Shown piece after piece: positions 33,508 to 42,480 of a DNA stretch of 51,330 nucleotides. Made by a program: the position numbers and the translations under genes. Each line of letters starts with the position of its first letter. The stretch's first letter is position 1. Location of the stretch: assembly GCA_910580075.1 (NCBI GenBank), contig CAJTVR010000024.1:1408-52737 (forward strand), written 5' to 3'. Source of the DNA: an uncultured Eubacterium sp. GTDB lineage: Bacteria; Bacillota; Clostridia; Lachnospirales; Lachnospiraceae. The notes under the pieces are model-generated. The model saw nothing but the letters and a program-made list of their open reading frames with translations, made no database searches and was not told where the DNA came from.

Positions 33508-35310
33508 ATGGCAGTAAATTCTTATCGTGATGATGAGCAGATGGATAATACCAGCAGGAAGAAAATCCTGCGCCGTCTGCTGGGATATCTTATGACATAT
33601 AAAGGCGCGGTCTGCGGTGTGCTGCTTATTATGGCGGCCGCGATTGGCATTTCGCTTGTGAACCCGCTGTTAATTGAAACAGCGCTGGATGATTATGCAG
33701 CTGCCGGGGACGTGAGAGGGCTGGTACGCCTGGGTATTTTTGCACTGGCACTGAATGTGGTATTTATTGTGCTGGTAAAACTGCGGATGTATCTGATGTC
33801 AGTTATTTCAAATAAAATACTGCTCGAAATCCGCCAGGATTTGTATGAACATATCCAGACATTATCTTTTTCATTTTTTGACAGCCGTCCTACCGGGAAA
33901 ATACTGGCCCGGATTATCGGTGATGTGAATTCGCTAAAGGATGTGTTTGTCAATTCCGTCACAACGCTGCTGCCGGAGCTTATTACAGTGCTTGGCGTGG
34001 TTGTGATTATGGTGCTTAAAGACTGGCGGCTGGCTCTGGCATCTTTAAGCACCATACCGCTGATGGCAGCCGGGGTATGGATGGTGCAGAAGGCCTCTCA
34101 TAAACGCTGGCAGATTTTCCGCAAAAAGTCGTCAAATCTGAATGCTTACGTACATGAAGATATTGCTGGCATGAATGTAGTACGCAGTTTCAGTGCGCAG
34201 AATGAGACAAACGAGATTTTCAGAAACCTCACAGACGAACACAGGGAATCATTTCAGGATGCCTGTAAGTATGCAGATTTGTTCGGGCCGACGGTAGACT
34301 TCTGCTGGGGAATCGGGGCGATGATGCTGTATCTTGTGGGAATCCGTGTGCTTGGCGTACAGAGGGTTTCGGTGGGGATGCTGGTGGCATTTGGCAGTTA
34401 TATAAATATGTTCTGGAACCCGATTATGAACCTGAGCAATTTTTATAACAATCTGGTTACAAACCTGACTGCAGCGGAGCGGATTTTCGACATTCTGGAT
34501 ACACAGCCGGATATTACAGACCGGGAATCTGTACAGGAACTGCCTCCGATTCAGGGAAGCGTAGAATTTTCGCATGTCAGCTTTACTTATGATAAAGGAA
34601 CGCCTGCAGAAACAAAGGTGCTTTCAGATGTCAGTTTCAAAGTAAACCCGGGAGAAACCATTGCGCTCGTCGGCCCGACCGGAGCCGGAAAGACCACAAT
34701 TGTAAATTTAATCAGCCGGTTTTATGATATTGAAGACGGCGTGATATCTGTTGATGGTTATGATCTGACGGAAGTCTCTATAGAGAGCTTTCGCAGGCAG
34801 ATGGGTGTGATGACACAGGATAACTTTATCTTTCACGGCACGATCCGGGATAATATTCTATATGGAAAACTGGATGCTACGGAAGAGGAAATGATAGAGG
34901 CGGCGAAAGCTGTGCATGCCCATGAATTTATTATGGATATGGAAAATGGTTATGATACAGAACTGAAGGAACACGGTGCAGGGCTGTCCATTGGACAGAG
35001 GCAGCTGATTGCATTTGCCAGAACAATGATTTCCATGCCGAAAATACTGATTTTAGACGAAGCGACTTCGAGTATTGATACGCATACAGAACTGCTTGTA
35101 CAGGAAGGAATCGAAGCACTGCTTTCCGGACGGACCAGCTTTGTAATTGCCCACAGGCTTTCTACAATACAAAACGCAGACCGTATTTTTGTAATTGACG
35201 GCGGCGGAATTTTAGAACAGGGCAGCCCGAAGGAGCTGATGGAGAAAAAAGGAGCGTATTACCAGCTGTATATGGCGCAGTTTGAAGGAATCAGTCCTGA
35301 GGGCGTCTGA
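33508..35310 (+). CDS. ABC exporter subunit, catalytic ATPase site (heterodimer half 2)
   Basis: 600 residues: cytoplasmic N-terminal extension, six-helix domain, ATPase. Walker A GPTGAGKTT, Walker B ILILDEATSSID with catalytic Glu, H-loop VIAHRLS. The signature is LSIGQRQL rather than LSGGQ. Combined with the Asp in the partner's Walker B, one composite site is degenerate (partner Walker B plus this LSIGQ) and one is active (this Glu plus partner LSGGQ), as known for heterodimeric exporters. AAAGGAG precedes ATG 33508, and the genes lie 129 bp apart. Confidence 0.9.
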   Translation: MAVNSYRDDEQMDNTSRKKILRRLLGYLMTYKGAVCGVLLIMAAAIGISLVNPLLIETALDDYAAAGDVRGLVRLGIFALALNVVFIVLVKLRMYLMSVISNKILLEIRQDLYEHIQTLSFSFFDSRPTGKILARIIGDVNSLKDVFVNSVTTLLPELITVLGVVVIMVLKDWRLALASLSTIPLMAAGVWMVQKASHKRWQIFRKKSSNLNAYVHEDIAGMNVVRSFSAQNETNEIFRNLTDEHRESFQDACKYADLFGPTVDFCWGIGAMMLYLVGIRVLGVQRVSVGMLVAFGSYINMFWNPIMNLSNFYNNLVTNLTAAERIFDILDTQPDITDRESVQELPPIQGSVEFSHVSFTYDKGTPAETKVLSDVSFKVNPGETIALVGPTGAGKTTIVNLISRFYDIEDGVISVDGYDLTEVSIESFRRQMGVMTQDNFIFHGTIRDNILYGKLDATEEEMIEAAKAVHAHEFIMDMENGYDTELKEHGAGLSIGQRQLIAFARTMISMPKILILDEATSSIDTHTELLVQEGIEALLSGRTSFVIAHRLSTIQNADRIFVIDGGGILEQGSPKELMEKKGAYYQLYMAQFEGISPEGV

Positions 35311-35423
35311 TACAGCTGATGCTGCAAAACAGAGTCAGTGAATTAAAATTTAATTTATACAGATTTCTTGCATTCAAAACAGATACAGGTTACAATGGCA
35401 GCAGATGGAAACGAGGTGTGGTT

Positions 35424-35672
35424 ATGGCAGGGACTGTTGCAATAGGCGAGCAGGATTTTAAAAGAATGATAGAAAATAACTGTTTTTATATTGATAAAAC
35501 AGATTTTATCAGGGCCTGGTGGGAGAGCAGGGATATGGTTACTCTGATTACACGGCCCGGAAAGTTTGGAAAAACATTGAATATGAGCATGCTCGAATAC
35601 TTTTTTTCGGTCAGATATGTGGGGAATGGGCTGTTTGATCAGCTGTTTGAAAAACGAAAGGAGCAGTTATGA
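35424..35672 (+). pseudogene. N-terminal fragment of AAA-ATPase-like/PD-(D/E)xK family protein
   Basis: 82 residues with IGEQDFKRMIENNCFYIDKT, then LITRPGKFGKTLNMSMLEYF, the start and Walker-A-like region (RPxKFGKT) of the DUF1703-associated AAA-ATPase family. Full members have about 550 residues; here the frame ends at once after FEKRKEQL and runs into the next gene with a 4-nt overlap (ATGA). Either the rest is deleted or the fragment was recruited as a small gene. ATG 35424 follows GAGGTG. Confidence 0.7.
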
Positions 35673-36466
35673 ATACTATTTTATATGATATCTGTAAAGA
35701 TGCTGTTGCAAAATCAGCATCCGCAGACGAAAAAGATAAAGACAGACTGGTACAGGCTGCAGCAAATGCAATGATGCTTGTATGGAAAGCCAGGAGAGAG
35801 GGGCTTCTGGCTTTTGAAAAAGCGGCTGCTGTACAGCCTTTTGCACCGCATTATTTACATCAGCTGACAGAAATTATTACAGAAGGAAGGGATCCTGAGC
35901 TGGTGCTGGAAATTGCGGCAGGCGGTTACTGGAGGCAGAATCCCCAGGGAATAAATGCCCTGATACGCTATTTTTATATCCGCAGCATGCTCTTAGCACA
36001 GCAGGGAGCGGACACGAGGCTGGTAGAAGAGGTGCTGTTATCCCTGCTGCCAGAGGAGTGGCAGCAGGATTTTATAGAAGAAGCCAGGCAGGAAAAAAAG
36101 CGTCTGGAACAGATGCTTCAGGAAAAAACAGAAGTACAGTTTGCACAGATGCATCCGTCATTTCAGAATAAACAGCTTACAGAGCATCTTCAGGCGCTGG
36201 AAATGGAAATCCAGAGACTTTCTGCTGCAGGGATGAAAAGGCTGCTGCAGAGTACAGGGGTTGAGGCGGCTTCGGTCTGTCTCTACGCATGCGGGGATGA
36301 GATTCGTGAAAAAATACTGGGCTGTTTTAGCAGTACCATGCAAGAGTCGCTGATGCAGGATATTATCTGGCGTGAAAAAATGTCGGAAGAAAAGGTAATG
36401 GCGGAAATAATAAAGATGAGAAGTATTTTGCAGGAACTTCAAAAACGGGGAGAGATTCTAGTCTGA
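35669..36466 (+). CDS. MotA-like/FliG-C-like chimeric protein
   Basis: 265 residues. The N-terminal WKARREGLLAFEKAA followed by ITEGRDPELVLEI resembles the cytoplasmic MotA segment (ARREGLLALE...DPE). The C-terminal GMKRLLQSTGVEAASVCLYA and DEIREKILGCFSSTMQESLM resembles the torque helix region of FliG. In between is a coiled coil. No flagellar genes are nearby, so a motility role is doubtful. Such proteins are known in Lachnospiraceae as FliG-C-domain proteins of unknown function. A broken copy lies on the other strand at 37432-37695. Confidence 0.65.
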   Translation: MNTILYDICKDAVAKSASADEKDKDRLVQAAANAMMLVWKARREGLLAFEKAAAVQPFAPHYLHQLTEIITEGRDPELVLEIAAGGYWRQNPQGINALIRYFYIRSMLLAQQGADTRLVEEVLLSLLPEEWQQDFIEEARQEKKRLEQMLQEKTEVQFAQMHPSFQNKQLTEHLQALEMEIQRLSAAGMKRLLQSTGVEAASVCLYACGDEIREKILGCFSSTMQESLMQDIIWREKMSEEKVMAEIIKMRSILQELQKRGEILV

Positions 36467-36495
36467 GAATTGGGGGAGTGTAATGAAAAAGGCTC

Positions 36496-36524
36496 TTGCA
36501 ATCAAACCTAAGATATGCTATATT
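36496..36524 (+). promoter_or_regulatory. Promoter of candidate antitoxin RNA
   Basis: TTGCAA (36496-36501), 17-bp spacer, TATATT (36519-36524). Confidence 0.6.
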
Positions 36525-36530
36525 ACAGGC

Positions 36531-36625
36531 ATACAGAATGAGCAGCCGCCCACGAGGGGCTGACCAGTAAGACAGATAGCGATGCCACCCGAAACTCTAG
36601 CCAAAGTACAAGGGTGGCTTTTGCT
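36531..36625 (+). ncRNA. Candidate type I antitoxin RNA
   Basis: Transcript of about 90 nt from the promoter at 36496. It ends at a GCCACCC/GGGTGGC stem (36575-36620) followed by TTTTGCTAT. It is convergent with the small toxin gene at 36634-36729, so the 3' ends overlap, as in Fst/TxpA-type pairs. RNA not shown experimentally. Confidence 0.6.
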
Positions 36626-36633
36626 ATGTATGA

Positions 36634-36729
36634 TTACTTACAAAACGTAAACACGAATGTAAGTAATGCCAGGATGAATAAACCAAACGTCATTAAATCT
36701 TTAAAATCAAAACCGTTCGGACCTCTCAT
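36634..36729 (-). CDS. Holin-like small hydrophobic toxin (type I TA)
   Basis: 31 residues: MRGPNGFDFKDLM, then one hydrophobic segment TFGLFILALLTFVFTF and a CK end. The pattern (short polar start, FKDLM-like, single membrane helix, basic end) is that of the Firmicute putative holin-like/TxpA-like toxins. GGGGGTG precedes ATG 36729 at a good distance. The convergent plus-strand RNA at 36531-36625 is its likely antitoxin. Too short for most gene callers. Confidence 0.7.
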   Translation of the reverse strand: MRGPNGFDFKDLMTFGLFILALLTFVFTFCK

Positions 36730-36877
36730 AGCATCACCCCCATTATCTGCAGGTAATTCGTAGGTATTTAACAGGCAGTCTGACAGAAAGTACATAGTCA
36801 AAACGGATAATTTATATGTTCATATCTGCTATACTATTATGAAAAAGCAATACAATCTGCGTATCAAGGAGTATAGT

Positions 36878-37375
36878 ATGGGATCTAAAAAAATTACAAA
36901 ATGTTTACTGGCTGTTTACATCATCGCTCTGATTTTTATCATCCTGTTTAAAATGCAGCTTCCCTTTCAAAGTATGCCTCATATCAGAAATATCAATCTG
37001 ATTCCATTCGGTGCTTCTGTTATTATAAACGGAAGTATTGATTTTGATGAAATTATCGCTAATTTTATAGCATTTATACCATTTGGCATATTTACTGGAA
37101 TGCTGTCTGAAAAAAAGTCTGTTCTGGCCAAAACTGCTCCTGCATTTTTGACAAGCCTGCTGCTGGAAACGGCCCAGTTTGTATTTGCGATAGGGGCGAG
37201 CGATATTACAGATCTTCTTATGAATACTCTTGGCGGAATGGCAGGGACTGGCTGTTATATGGTGCTGTCTAAAATATTCGGAAACAAAACGAATAAGATA
37301 TTAAACATGATTTGTATGCTGGGCGGGGGCATGCTGCTTTTGCTCGTCGGGATTCTCATTGCTGTAAATTTATGA
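36878..37375 (+). CDS. VanZ-family membrane protein
   Basis: 165 residues. Seen: signal-anchor-like first helix (CLLAVYIIALIFIILF), then NINLIPFGASV, the ANFIAFIPFGIFTGML segment, LLLETAQFVF and the ITDLLMNTLGGMAG motif, all VanZ features, with five membrane helices. ATG 36878 has AAGGAG seven bases upstream; an earlier ATG at 36839 has none. TGCTATACT just upstream is an extended -10. Its last codons lie within the 71-bp direct repeat copied at 49374. Exact role unknown; VanZ of Enterococcus affects teicoplanin resistance. Confidence 0.8.
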   Translation: MGSKKITKCLLAVYIIALIFIILFKMQLPFQSMPHIRNINLIPFGASVIINGSIDFDEIIANFIAFIPFGIFTGMLSEKKSVLAKTAPAFLTSLLLETAQFVFAIGASDITDLLMNTLGGMAGTGCYMVLSKIFGNKTNKILNMICMLGGGMLLLLVGILIAVNL

Positions 37376-37431
37376 ATATCTTGCAGCTGCGGCCCGGTTA
37401 TTCTATGATAACGGACAGAAATGAAAGAAAA
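37361..37431 (+). repeat. 71-bp direct repeat, left copy
   Basis: Identical to 49374-49444 at 69 of 71 positions. It contains the last codons of the VanZ gene (GCTGTAAATTTATGA) and the promoter TTGCAG-17-TATGAT (37381-37409). The two copies border the polysaccharide island. Confidence 0.85.
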
Positions 37432-37695
37432 AAGCCTTTTCACCCCGGCAACAGAAAGTTTCTGTATTTCCATTTCCAGTGCCAGAAGATGCTCTGCCAG
37501 CTGTTTATCCTGAAATGACGGATGTATACGTGCAAACTGTACTTCCGTTTCTTCCTGAAGCCTTTGTTCCAGACATTTTTTTCTCAGCGTGATCTCTTCC
37601 ATAAAATCCTTTTGCCACTCCTCTGGTATCAGGGCATTTATTCCCTGAGGATTCTGCCTCCAGTAACTGCCTGCCGCACGACAAAGTTTCTCCAT
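37432..37695 (-). pseudogene. Broken copy of the MotA/FliG-C-like gene
   Basis: The minus-strand frame matches the 35669 protein: AGSYWRQNPQGINALI joins directly to PEEWQKDFMEE, skipping 28 codons present in the intact copy, then QEETEVQFARIHPSFQDKQL and KLSVAGVKRLF. The match ends at the edge of the 71-bp repeat, so the FliG-C part is missing. Confidence 0.75.
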
Positions 37696-37865
37696 CCAGC
37701 GTCTGGGTAATCGGTCCCGTGTCTGGATAATCTATACTCTGAGAGCGATTCAATTAAAATACTCTGTGTACTTTGTTTTGTCATGGTGGGATTTAGCAAA
37801 TAACAGGTGAAAAAGAAAAATATGTCCACGCAGTAAATATAGCTGCAGTATAGAAGAAGTTCTTA

Positions 37866-38180
37866 TAGATAACATTTTATTACAAAATGTTATCTTAAAG
37901 TATTTTATATCAATTCTGGCATTTTTGCAACCCCAAAGAAAAAATTGTTTATATTTCCAGTTTCCGTATGCTCCCTCACATGTTTTTCACTTCTTTTTGG
38001 AAATATTCTACAAATAAATCCAGTTATTTTCATTCAGCGGTGTTCTGACAGATACATGGCTTTTTTTGTATGAAGACAGAAACCTATGCTGGCATTTGCA
38101 GCCTGAAGTCTGAAAACGCTTATAAAATCAAGGGATCTTAGATGTCTGACAGCGTTTGGAACATAACATTTTGTAATAAA
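37866..38180. repeat. Possible MITE-like segment with 17-bp inverted ends
   Basis: TTATTACAAAATGTTAT near 37876-37892 is repeated inverted at about 38163-38179. The left copy is also part of a local perfect hairpin (37866-37894). No gene between 37700 and 38215. Confidence 0.35.
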
Positions 38181-38214
38181 AAAGTTATGCAGAATTCATA
38201 TGATTTCAGCTATG

Positions 38215-38353
38215 TGTGCCGTGAACTGTAAAAACGTGTCTAAAAATCATATGCGCTGTGAACTATGAAAACGTGTTTAAAATCATATGCGCTGTGAACT
38301 GTGAAAAGGTGTTAAAAATCATATACGCTGTGAAAACGTGTTTAAAAATTTGC
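38215..38353 (+). repeat. Tandem repeat of ~36 bp, about 3.7 copies
   Basis: Units of the form GCGCTGTGAACTGTGAAAAC then GTGTTTAAAAATCATAT; the last copy lacks 9 bp. It lies just upstream of the XRE gene and may bind its product. Confidence 0.7.
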
Positions 38354-38413
38354 AGCAGTGCAGAGCTGGTTTTACTGGCATCAGTATCAGATCAAACAAC
38401 TGGGAGGAGATTT

Positions 38414-38797
38414 ATGAATAAGCTGGATTATAGAAAGATGGGGAACCGGATTCGCCAGGTGAGGAAAGCAAAAGGATGGTCACAGGCTGAACTGGCAAAA
38501 AAGTGCGGTATCAGTATGTCATTTTTAGGCCATATTGAGCGCGGAAGCAGAATCATGAGTATAGAAACATTTGTGAATATCTGTACAGTGCTGGATACCG
38601 GGGCGGACGAACTGCTCTGGGGTGTGGCGAATCCGTCAGACACAGTGCTGGATATGTGGCATGTGACAGATAAAAGCAGAAATAAAAGACAGGGAAAGTC
38701 AGATGTAAGGGAAGGAACAGACGAAAGCAGAACGGATAGTTATGCGATGTATATAAAAATCATGAAGTCAGTTGCTGAGATTATGAATGAAACCTGA
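38414..38797 (+). CDS. XRE-family regulator at head of polysaccharide cluster
   Basis: 127 residues. The N-terminal HTH is clear: MGNRIRQVRKAKGWSQAELA, then KKCGISMSFLGHIERGSRIM and SIETFVNICTVLDTGADELL. The C-terminal 55 residues are charged, without a known domain. The long frame opens at 38258, but ATG 38414 has GGGAGGAG just upstream. It is first of the same-strand cluster, so it likely controls polysaccharide expression, perhaps through the tandem repeats at 38215-38353. Confidence 0.8.
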   Translation: MNKLDYRKMGNRIRQVRKAKGWSQAELAKKCGISMSFLGHIERGSRIMSIETFVNICTVLDTGADELLWGVANPSDTVLDMWHVTDKSRNKRQGKSDVREGTDESRTDSYAMYIKIMKSVAEIMNET

Positions 38798-38865
38798 TCA
38801 GTAATAAGACTGTCAGAATGCAGGAATCAAAGATTTATAAATGAAGAGTGAGGATAGGTATTAAG

Positions 38866-40290
38866 ATGGATAAATACAATTCCTGGAAAAGGACGGATGA
38901 AACAGAAATAGACCTGGCGGATTTACTGCGCAGTCTTTGTATCCGGTGGAAAAAAATTGCGGCCTGTGCACTGGCATCTTCCATTATTTTTGCAGGATAT
39001 GGATGGATGAAAAACAGGGAAGGGTTAGATAAAGATCTAACGGATCTTGCACAGGAAGCTGTTCTCACAGTGAAAGAGCAGCAGGCTGTGGCAGATGCTG
39101 TTCAGCTGGATCAGGAAACAGGAAAGCTGGAAGAATATCTGGAAAATTCCATACTTATGCAGCTGGATGCGTATCATAAAACGGAATATATCATGTTCTA
39201 CAGCATTGACCGTGCGGACAGACAGGAACTGGCGTCAATTACAGAAAGCTATCTGAATTTTGTGATGAATGGAGGTGCAGCAGATGCGTTGAAGAAATCT
39301 GGCAGCAGATGGCAGATGGATAAAAGCTATCTGGCAGAAGTAATAACGGCGTATCAAAAAACGTACAGCTCTCCATATCAGATAGCTGTAGACGATCAGA
39401 CAGACAGCAGCCTGGAAACAGATGCTCTCTTTTATGTGGAAATTACGGGCGGGGATGAGGAAGAAGCAGAACGCCTGGCGCTGGATGTGCAGACGGTTCT
39501 GGAACAGTATTCTGCAAATGTAAGAAAAGCGGCAGGAAGCCACAGGCTAAAACTGGTCAGCAGTGAGAAAAGCGTGACAGCAGATATGGGGCTTCTGACT
39601 CAGCAGCATGATAAGAGAACGCTGTTATCGTCAAATAAAACGAATTTAGCTTCCATGACAGATGCATTCAGCACAGAACAAATGGCAGTTTTTCATACAG
39701 CGGCCAGTCAGAAAGAGATGCCAGGAGAAGAAGTGTCAGAAGAAAAGTCTGGTTATGGTTTTGGAGCTGCTGCCAGGTATCTGCTGTTTGGAGCTGTGGC
39801 GGGGATTTTTGTATACTGTGGGGTGTTTTCCTTCCGGTATATGTTTCTGGATACAGTAAAAAGTGCAGAAGAAATGAAAAGACGATATACATTTCCGGTT
39901 TTTGGCGGAATCTGCCTGGAAAACAGAAAAGTAACAGGCACATGGGAAGATGCTTATGGAAATACGGAAGAGCAGGTGTTAAGCAGAATCAGGTCTGCAT
40001 GCAGAAAGCAAAAGATTACACATCTGTATGCGGCATCAGATTTTTTGCTGAGTGAAAGCGAGAAAAAGTGTCTGGAAAGGATGGCAGCCCGGCTTAGCGG
40101 CTGGGGAATTGTGATGGAAATTGCTGAAAACGTTCATACAGATACGGATTTATGGGACAGTCTGACAGAAGCGGGAAATGTTCTTCTGGTATGCCGGATG
40201 GGTATGACAACACATCGGATGATTGACGATGCAATGAATTTTTATTCAGGAAACGGCATTGATGTGACAGGTGCAGCTGTATTTTTATAG
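38866..40290 (+). CDS. Wzz/CapA-like polysaccharide co-polymerase with degenerate kinase-like tail
   Basis: 474 residues. ETEIDLADLLRSLCIRWKKI leads into the first membrane helix (about 29-47), followed by a long extracellular helical part and the second helix YLLFGAVAGIFVYCGVFSF (about 303-322). The C-terminal 130 residues resemble a BY-kinase (VLLVCRMGMTTHRMIDDA, DVTGAAVFL) but no Walker A is present, so it should not be an active kinase. Role: chain-length control of the polysaccharide. No separate CpsD or phosphatase gene is visible. Confidence 0.8.
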   Translation: MDKYNSWKRTDETEIDLADLLRSLCIRWKKIAACALASSIIFAGYGWMKNREGLDKDLTDLAQEAVLTVKEQQAVADAVQLDQETGKLEEYLENSILMQLDAYHKTEYIMFYSIDRADRQELASITESYLNFVMNGGAADALKKSGSRWQMDKSYLAEVITAYQKTYSSPYQIAVDDQTDSSLETDALFYVEITGGDEEEAERLALDVQTVLEQYSANVRKAAGSHRLKLVSSEKSVTADMGLLTQQHDKRTLLSSNKTNLASMTDAFSTEQMAVFHTAASQKEMPGEEVSEEKSGYGFGAAARYLLFGAVAGIFVYCGVFSFRYMFLDTVKSAEEMKRRYTFPVFGGICLENRKVTGTWEDAYGNTEEQVLSRIRSACRKQKITHLYAASDFLLSESEKKCLERMAARLSGWGIVMEIAENVHTDTDLWDSLTEAGNVLLVCRMGMTTHRMIDDAMNFYSGNGIDVTGAAVFL

Positions 40291-40300
40291 GAGAGAGCAA

Positions 40301-41227
40301 ATGACAGCAGAATGTTTAGTAAAATCAGCTAAAAATCTCATACCGTGGAAACTGAGATACCGGATCAAGCTGACGGAGGCCAGGCATCCAGGATTTATTC
40401 CGGATATTTTAAAACAAAAGTCAGAGCCGGTGTATTACAATGATGTATTTTATCAGGCTTTGGAAACGATGGGTATTGAAAGCCTGGAAGAGAAAGTCAT
40501 ATGCGAGATGGGACCCGGACAGTTTTTATCTCATGCATTTCTTGCCTATCAGCTGGGTGCAGCTGGAAGCTATCTGCTGGAAATCGGTGATTTTGCAGGT
40601 CAGGACAGGTATGTAAAGATGAATCAGCCGCTTTTGCTGAAAGAGGAGAACAGAAAGATCCGCAGTCTGCCGAAACTGGGAAAGGCGGTTACATGGAACG
40701 AGTATCTGAAACTGCTGAATGCACAGTATTACACTGACGGCATAGATGGGTACAGACGGGTTCCGGATCTGGCAGCAGATTATGTTTTTTCTTTTTCGGT
40801 AATGGAGCATATCAGAAAAAATGTGTTCAGGGAAACTATGCGGGAGATGTACCGTATGATGAAATACGGCGGGCTGTCGTATCATACGGTTGATTTGAAA
40901 GATCATTTTGGAGGAGGAAAAAACCATTTAAGGTTTTCAGAAACTGACTGGGAAAACAGCAGCCATTACAGCATGGATAACTATACAAACCGGATCAGCT
41001 GTTCAAAACTGGTTTCCATCTGGAAAGAAACAGGATTTTCAGTCGTTTCTCTGAAACGGGAAAGGATGGATAAAAGAAAACTGCTCCGCAGAAGCCAGCT
41101 GCATCCTGTGTTTTCAGATATGTCTGACAAAGATCTCATGACAGGCAGTTTTACTGTAGTACTGAAAAAAGAAAAAATGGAAAAGCTAGAGGCGAGTCAG
41201 ACCAGGCAATGGACAAGCCAGAGATGA
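40301..41227 (+). CDS. SAM-dependent methyltransferase
   Basis: 308 residues. Motif I VICEMGPGQFLSH, a VFSFSVMEHI segment (motif IV-like) and RMMKYGGLSYHTVDLKDHFG follow the class I methyltransferase order. ATG 40301 with AGGAG at a spacing of six is chosen; an earlier in-frame start at 40271 overlaps the previous gene. It lies in a same-strand series and probably modifies a sugar of the polysaccharide or its carrier-linked unit. Target not known. Confidence 0.75.
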   Translation: MTAECLVKSAKNLIPWKLRYRIKLTEARHPGFIPDILKQKSEPVYYNDVFYQALETMGIESLEEKVICEMGPGQFLSHAFLAYQLGAAGSYLLEIGDFAGQDRYVKMNQPLLLKEENRKIRSLPKLGKAVTWNEYLKLLNAQYYTDGIDGYRRVPDLAADYVFSFSVMEHIRKNVFRETMREMYRMMKYGGLSYHTVDLKDHFGGGKNHLRFSETDWENSSHYSMDNYTNRISCSKLVSIWKETGFSVVSLKRERMDKRKLLRRSQLHPVFSDMSDKDLMTGSFTVVLKKEKMEKLEASQTRQWTSQR

Positions 41228-41236
41228 GGCAGAGAT

Positions 41237-42445
41237 ATGGATAAGACCCGTTTAGAAAAAGGAAAACAGTTTACAGCAGATACGAAGACAGCTGATTCAG
41301 GCCGGGCAGCCCGTCGTCCATCCGTTCTGATTCTGGTAAATCATGAGGTTGTTATCTATAACTTCCGGCTGGAACTGGTAGAAAGGCTGTTAAAAGAAGG
41401 GAAAGAAGTACATATTTCGACACCGCCAGGTAAAAGAATTGAGAAACTCAGGCTGCTTGGTGCAGTCTGCCATGACATAACCATTGACAGACATGGAATG
41501 AATCCGGTGGCAGAATTAGCAGTACTCCGGGAGTACCAAAGACTGATCAGGGAAATACGTCCTGCTGCTGTCCTTGGGTTTACGATAAAACCGAATATAT
41601 ATGGAGCCATAGCTGCAAGACGTGCCCGCATTCCCTTTGTGGCAAATATTACGGGACTTGGAACAGCTGTAGAGAATGCGGGAGTGAAACAGAAACTGGC
41701 CGTTATGCTGTATAAGGCAGCCTTTGGCCCGGTTCAGCGTGTGTTTTTTCAGAATATGGAAAATGAGCAGTTTTTTCGGGAACATGGAATAGCAGTTTCA
41801 AAACACTGTTTACTGCCAGGGTCAGGAGTAAATCTTAGCCGTTTTCCTGCAACGCCGCTGCCAGCATGCGGCGATGGCAGAAAAGGCGCTCCTGTGAAAT
41901 TTGCTTTTATTTCCCGCATTATGAAGGAAAAGGGCATTGAGCAGTATCTGGAAGCAGCAGAAAGGATAAAAGCAGAATATCCGGCTGCTGAGTTCCATGT
42001 CTGTGGTTTCTGTGAGGCAGAATACCGGGGCAGGCTGGCTGAATTTCATAAAAACGGTTTGGCAGAATACCACGGCATGATTCAGGATGTGGCACAGTTT
42101 ATGAGCAGGATGCACTGTATCGTACATCCGACTTATTATCCGGAAGGCCTGAGTAATGTGCTTCTGGAAGCATGTGCGTGCGGACGGCCGGTAATCACAA
42201 CAGACAGAAGCGGATGCCGGGAGGCAGTGGAAGATAACGGGTATCTCGTGCCGGAACGGGATACAGAAGCTTTGATTCAAGCGATCGAAGGCTTTATAAA
42301 TCTTTCATGGGAAGAAAAAGAAAAGAAAGGCAGAGCTGGACGAAGGCTTGCGGAAAAGAAATACAGCAGAGAAATCGTGGTTGAAGCTTATATGAAAGAG
42401 ATTATGGCGGCAGAAAATACAGTGATAAACAGAGCAGATGCATAA
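41237..42445 (+). CDS. Glycosyltransferase family 4 (PglA-like)
   Basis: 402 residues, GT-B fold. SVLILVNHEVVIYNFRLELV at the N-terminus, LGFTIKPNIYGAIAARRARI with VANITGLG (as in PglA/CapM-type enzymes), and the C-terminal donor site FISRIMKEKGIEQYLEAA, HPTYYPEGLSNVLLEA (E-x7-E) and ACGRPVITTDRSGCRE. Expected to add a HexNAc or similar sugar to the lipid-linked unit at the membrane. It starts 9 nt after the methyltransferase. Confidence 0.85.
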   Translation: MDKTRLEKGKQFTADTKTADSGRAARRPSVLILVNHEVVIYNFRLELVERLLKEGKEVHISTPPGKRIEKLRLLGAVCHDITIDRHGMNPVAELAVLREYQRLIREIRPAAVLGFTIKPNIYGAIAARRARIPFVANITGLGTAVENAGVKQKLAVMLYKAAFGPVQRVFFQNMENEQFFREHGIAVSKHCLLPGSGVNLSRFPATPLPACGDGRKGAPVKFAFISRIMKEKGIEQYLEAAERIKAEYPAAEFHVCGFCEAEYRGRLAEFHKNGLAEYHGMIQDVAQFMSRMHCIVHPTYYPEGLSNVLLEACACGRPVITTDRSGCREAVEDNGYLVPERDTEALIQAIEGFINLSWEEKEKKGRAGRRLAEKKYSREIVVEAYMKEIMAAENTVINRADA

Positions 42446-42480
42446 CTGCATGCTGTATACATACAAACAGGAGGATGTAT

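Noticed and set aside
37505..37829. Additional minus-strand ORFs beyond the FliG-like copy
   Set aside because: Different frames without similarity to the intact protein; no support.
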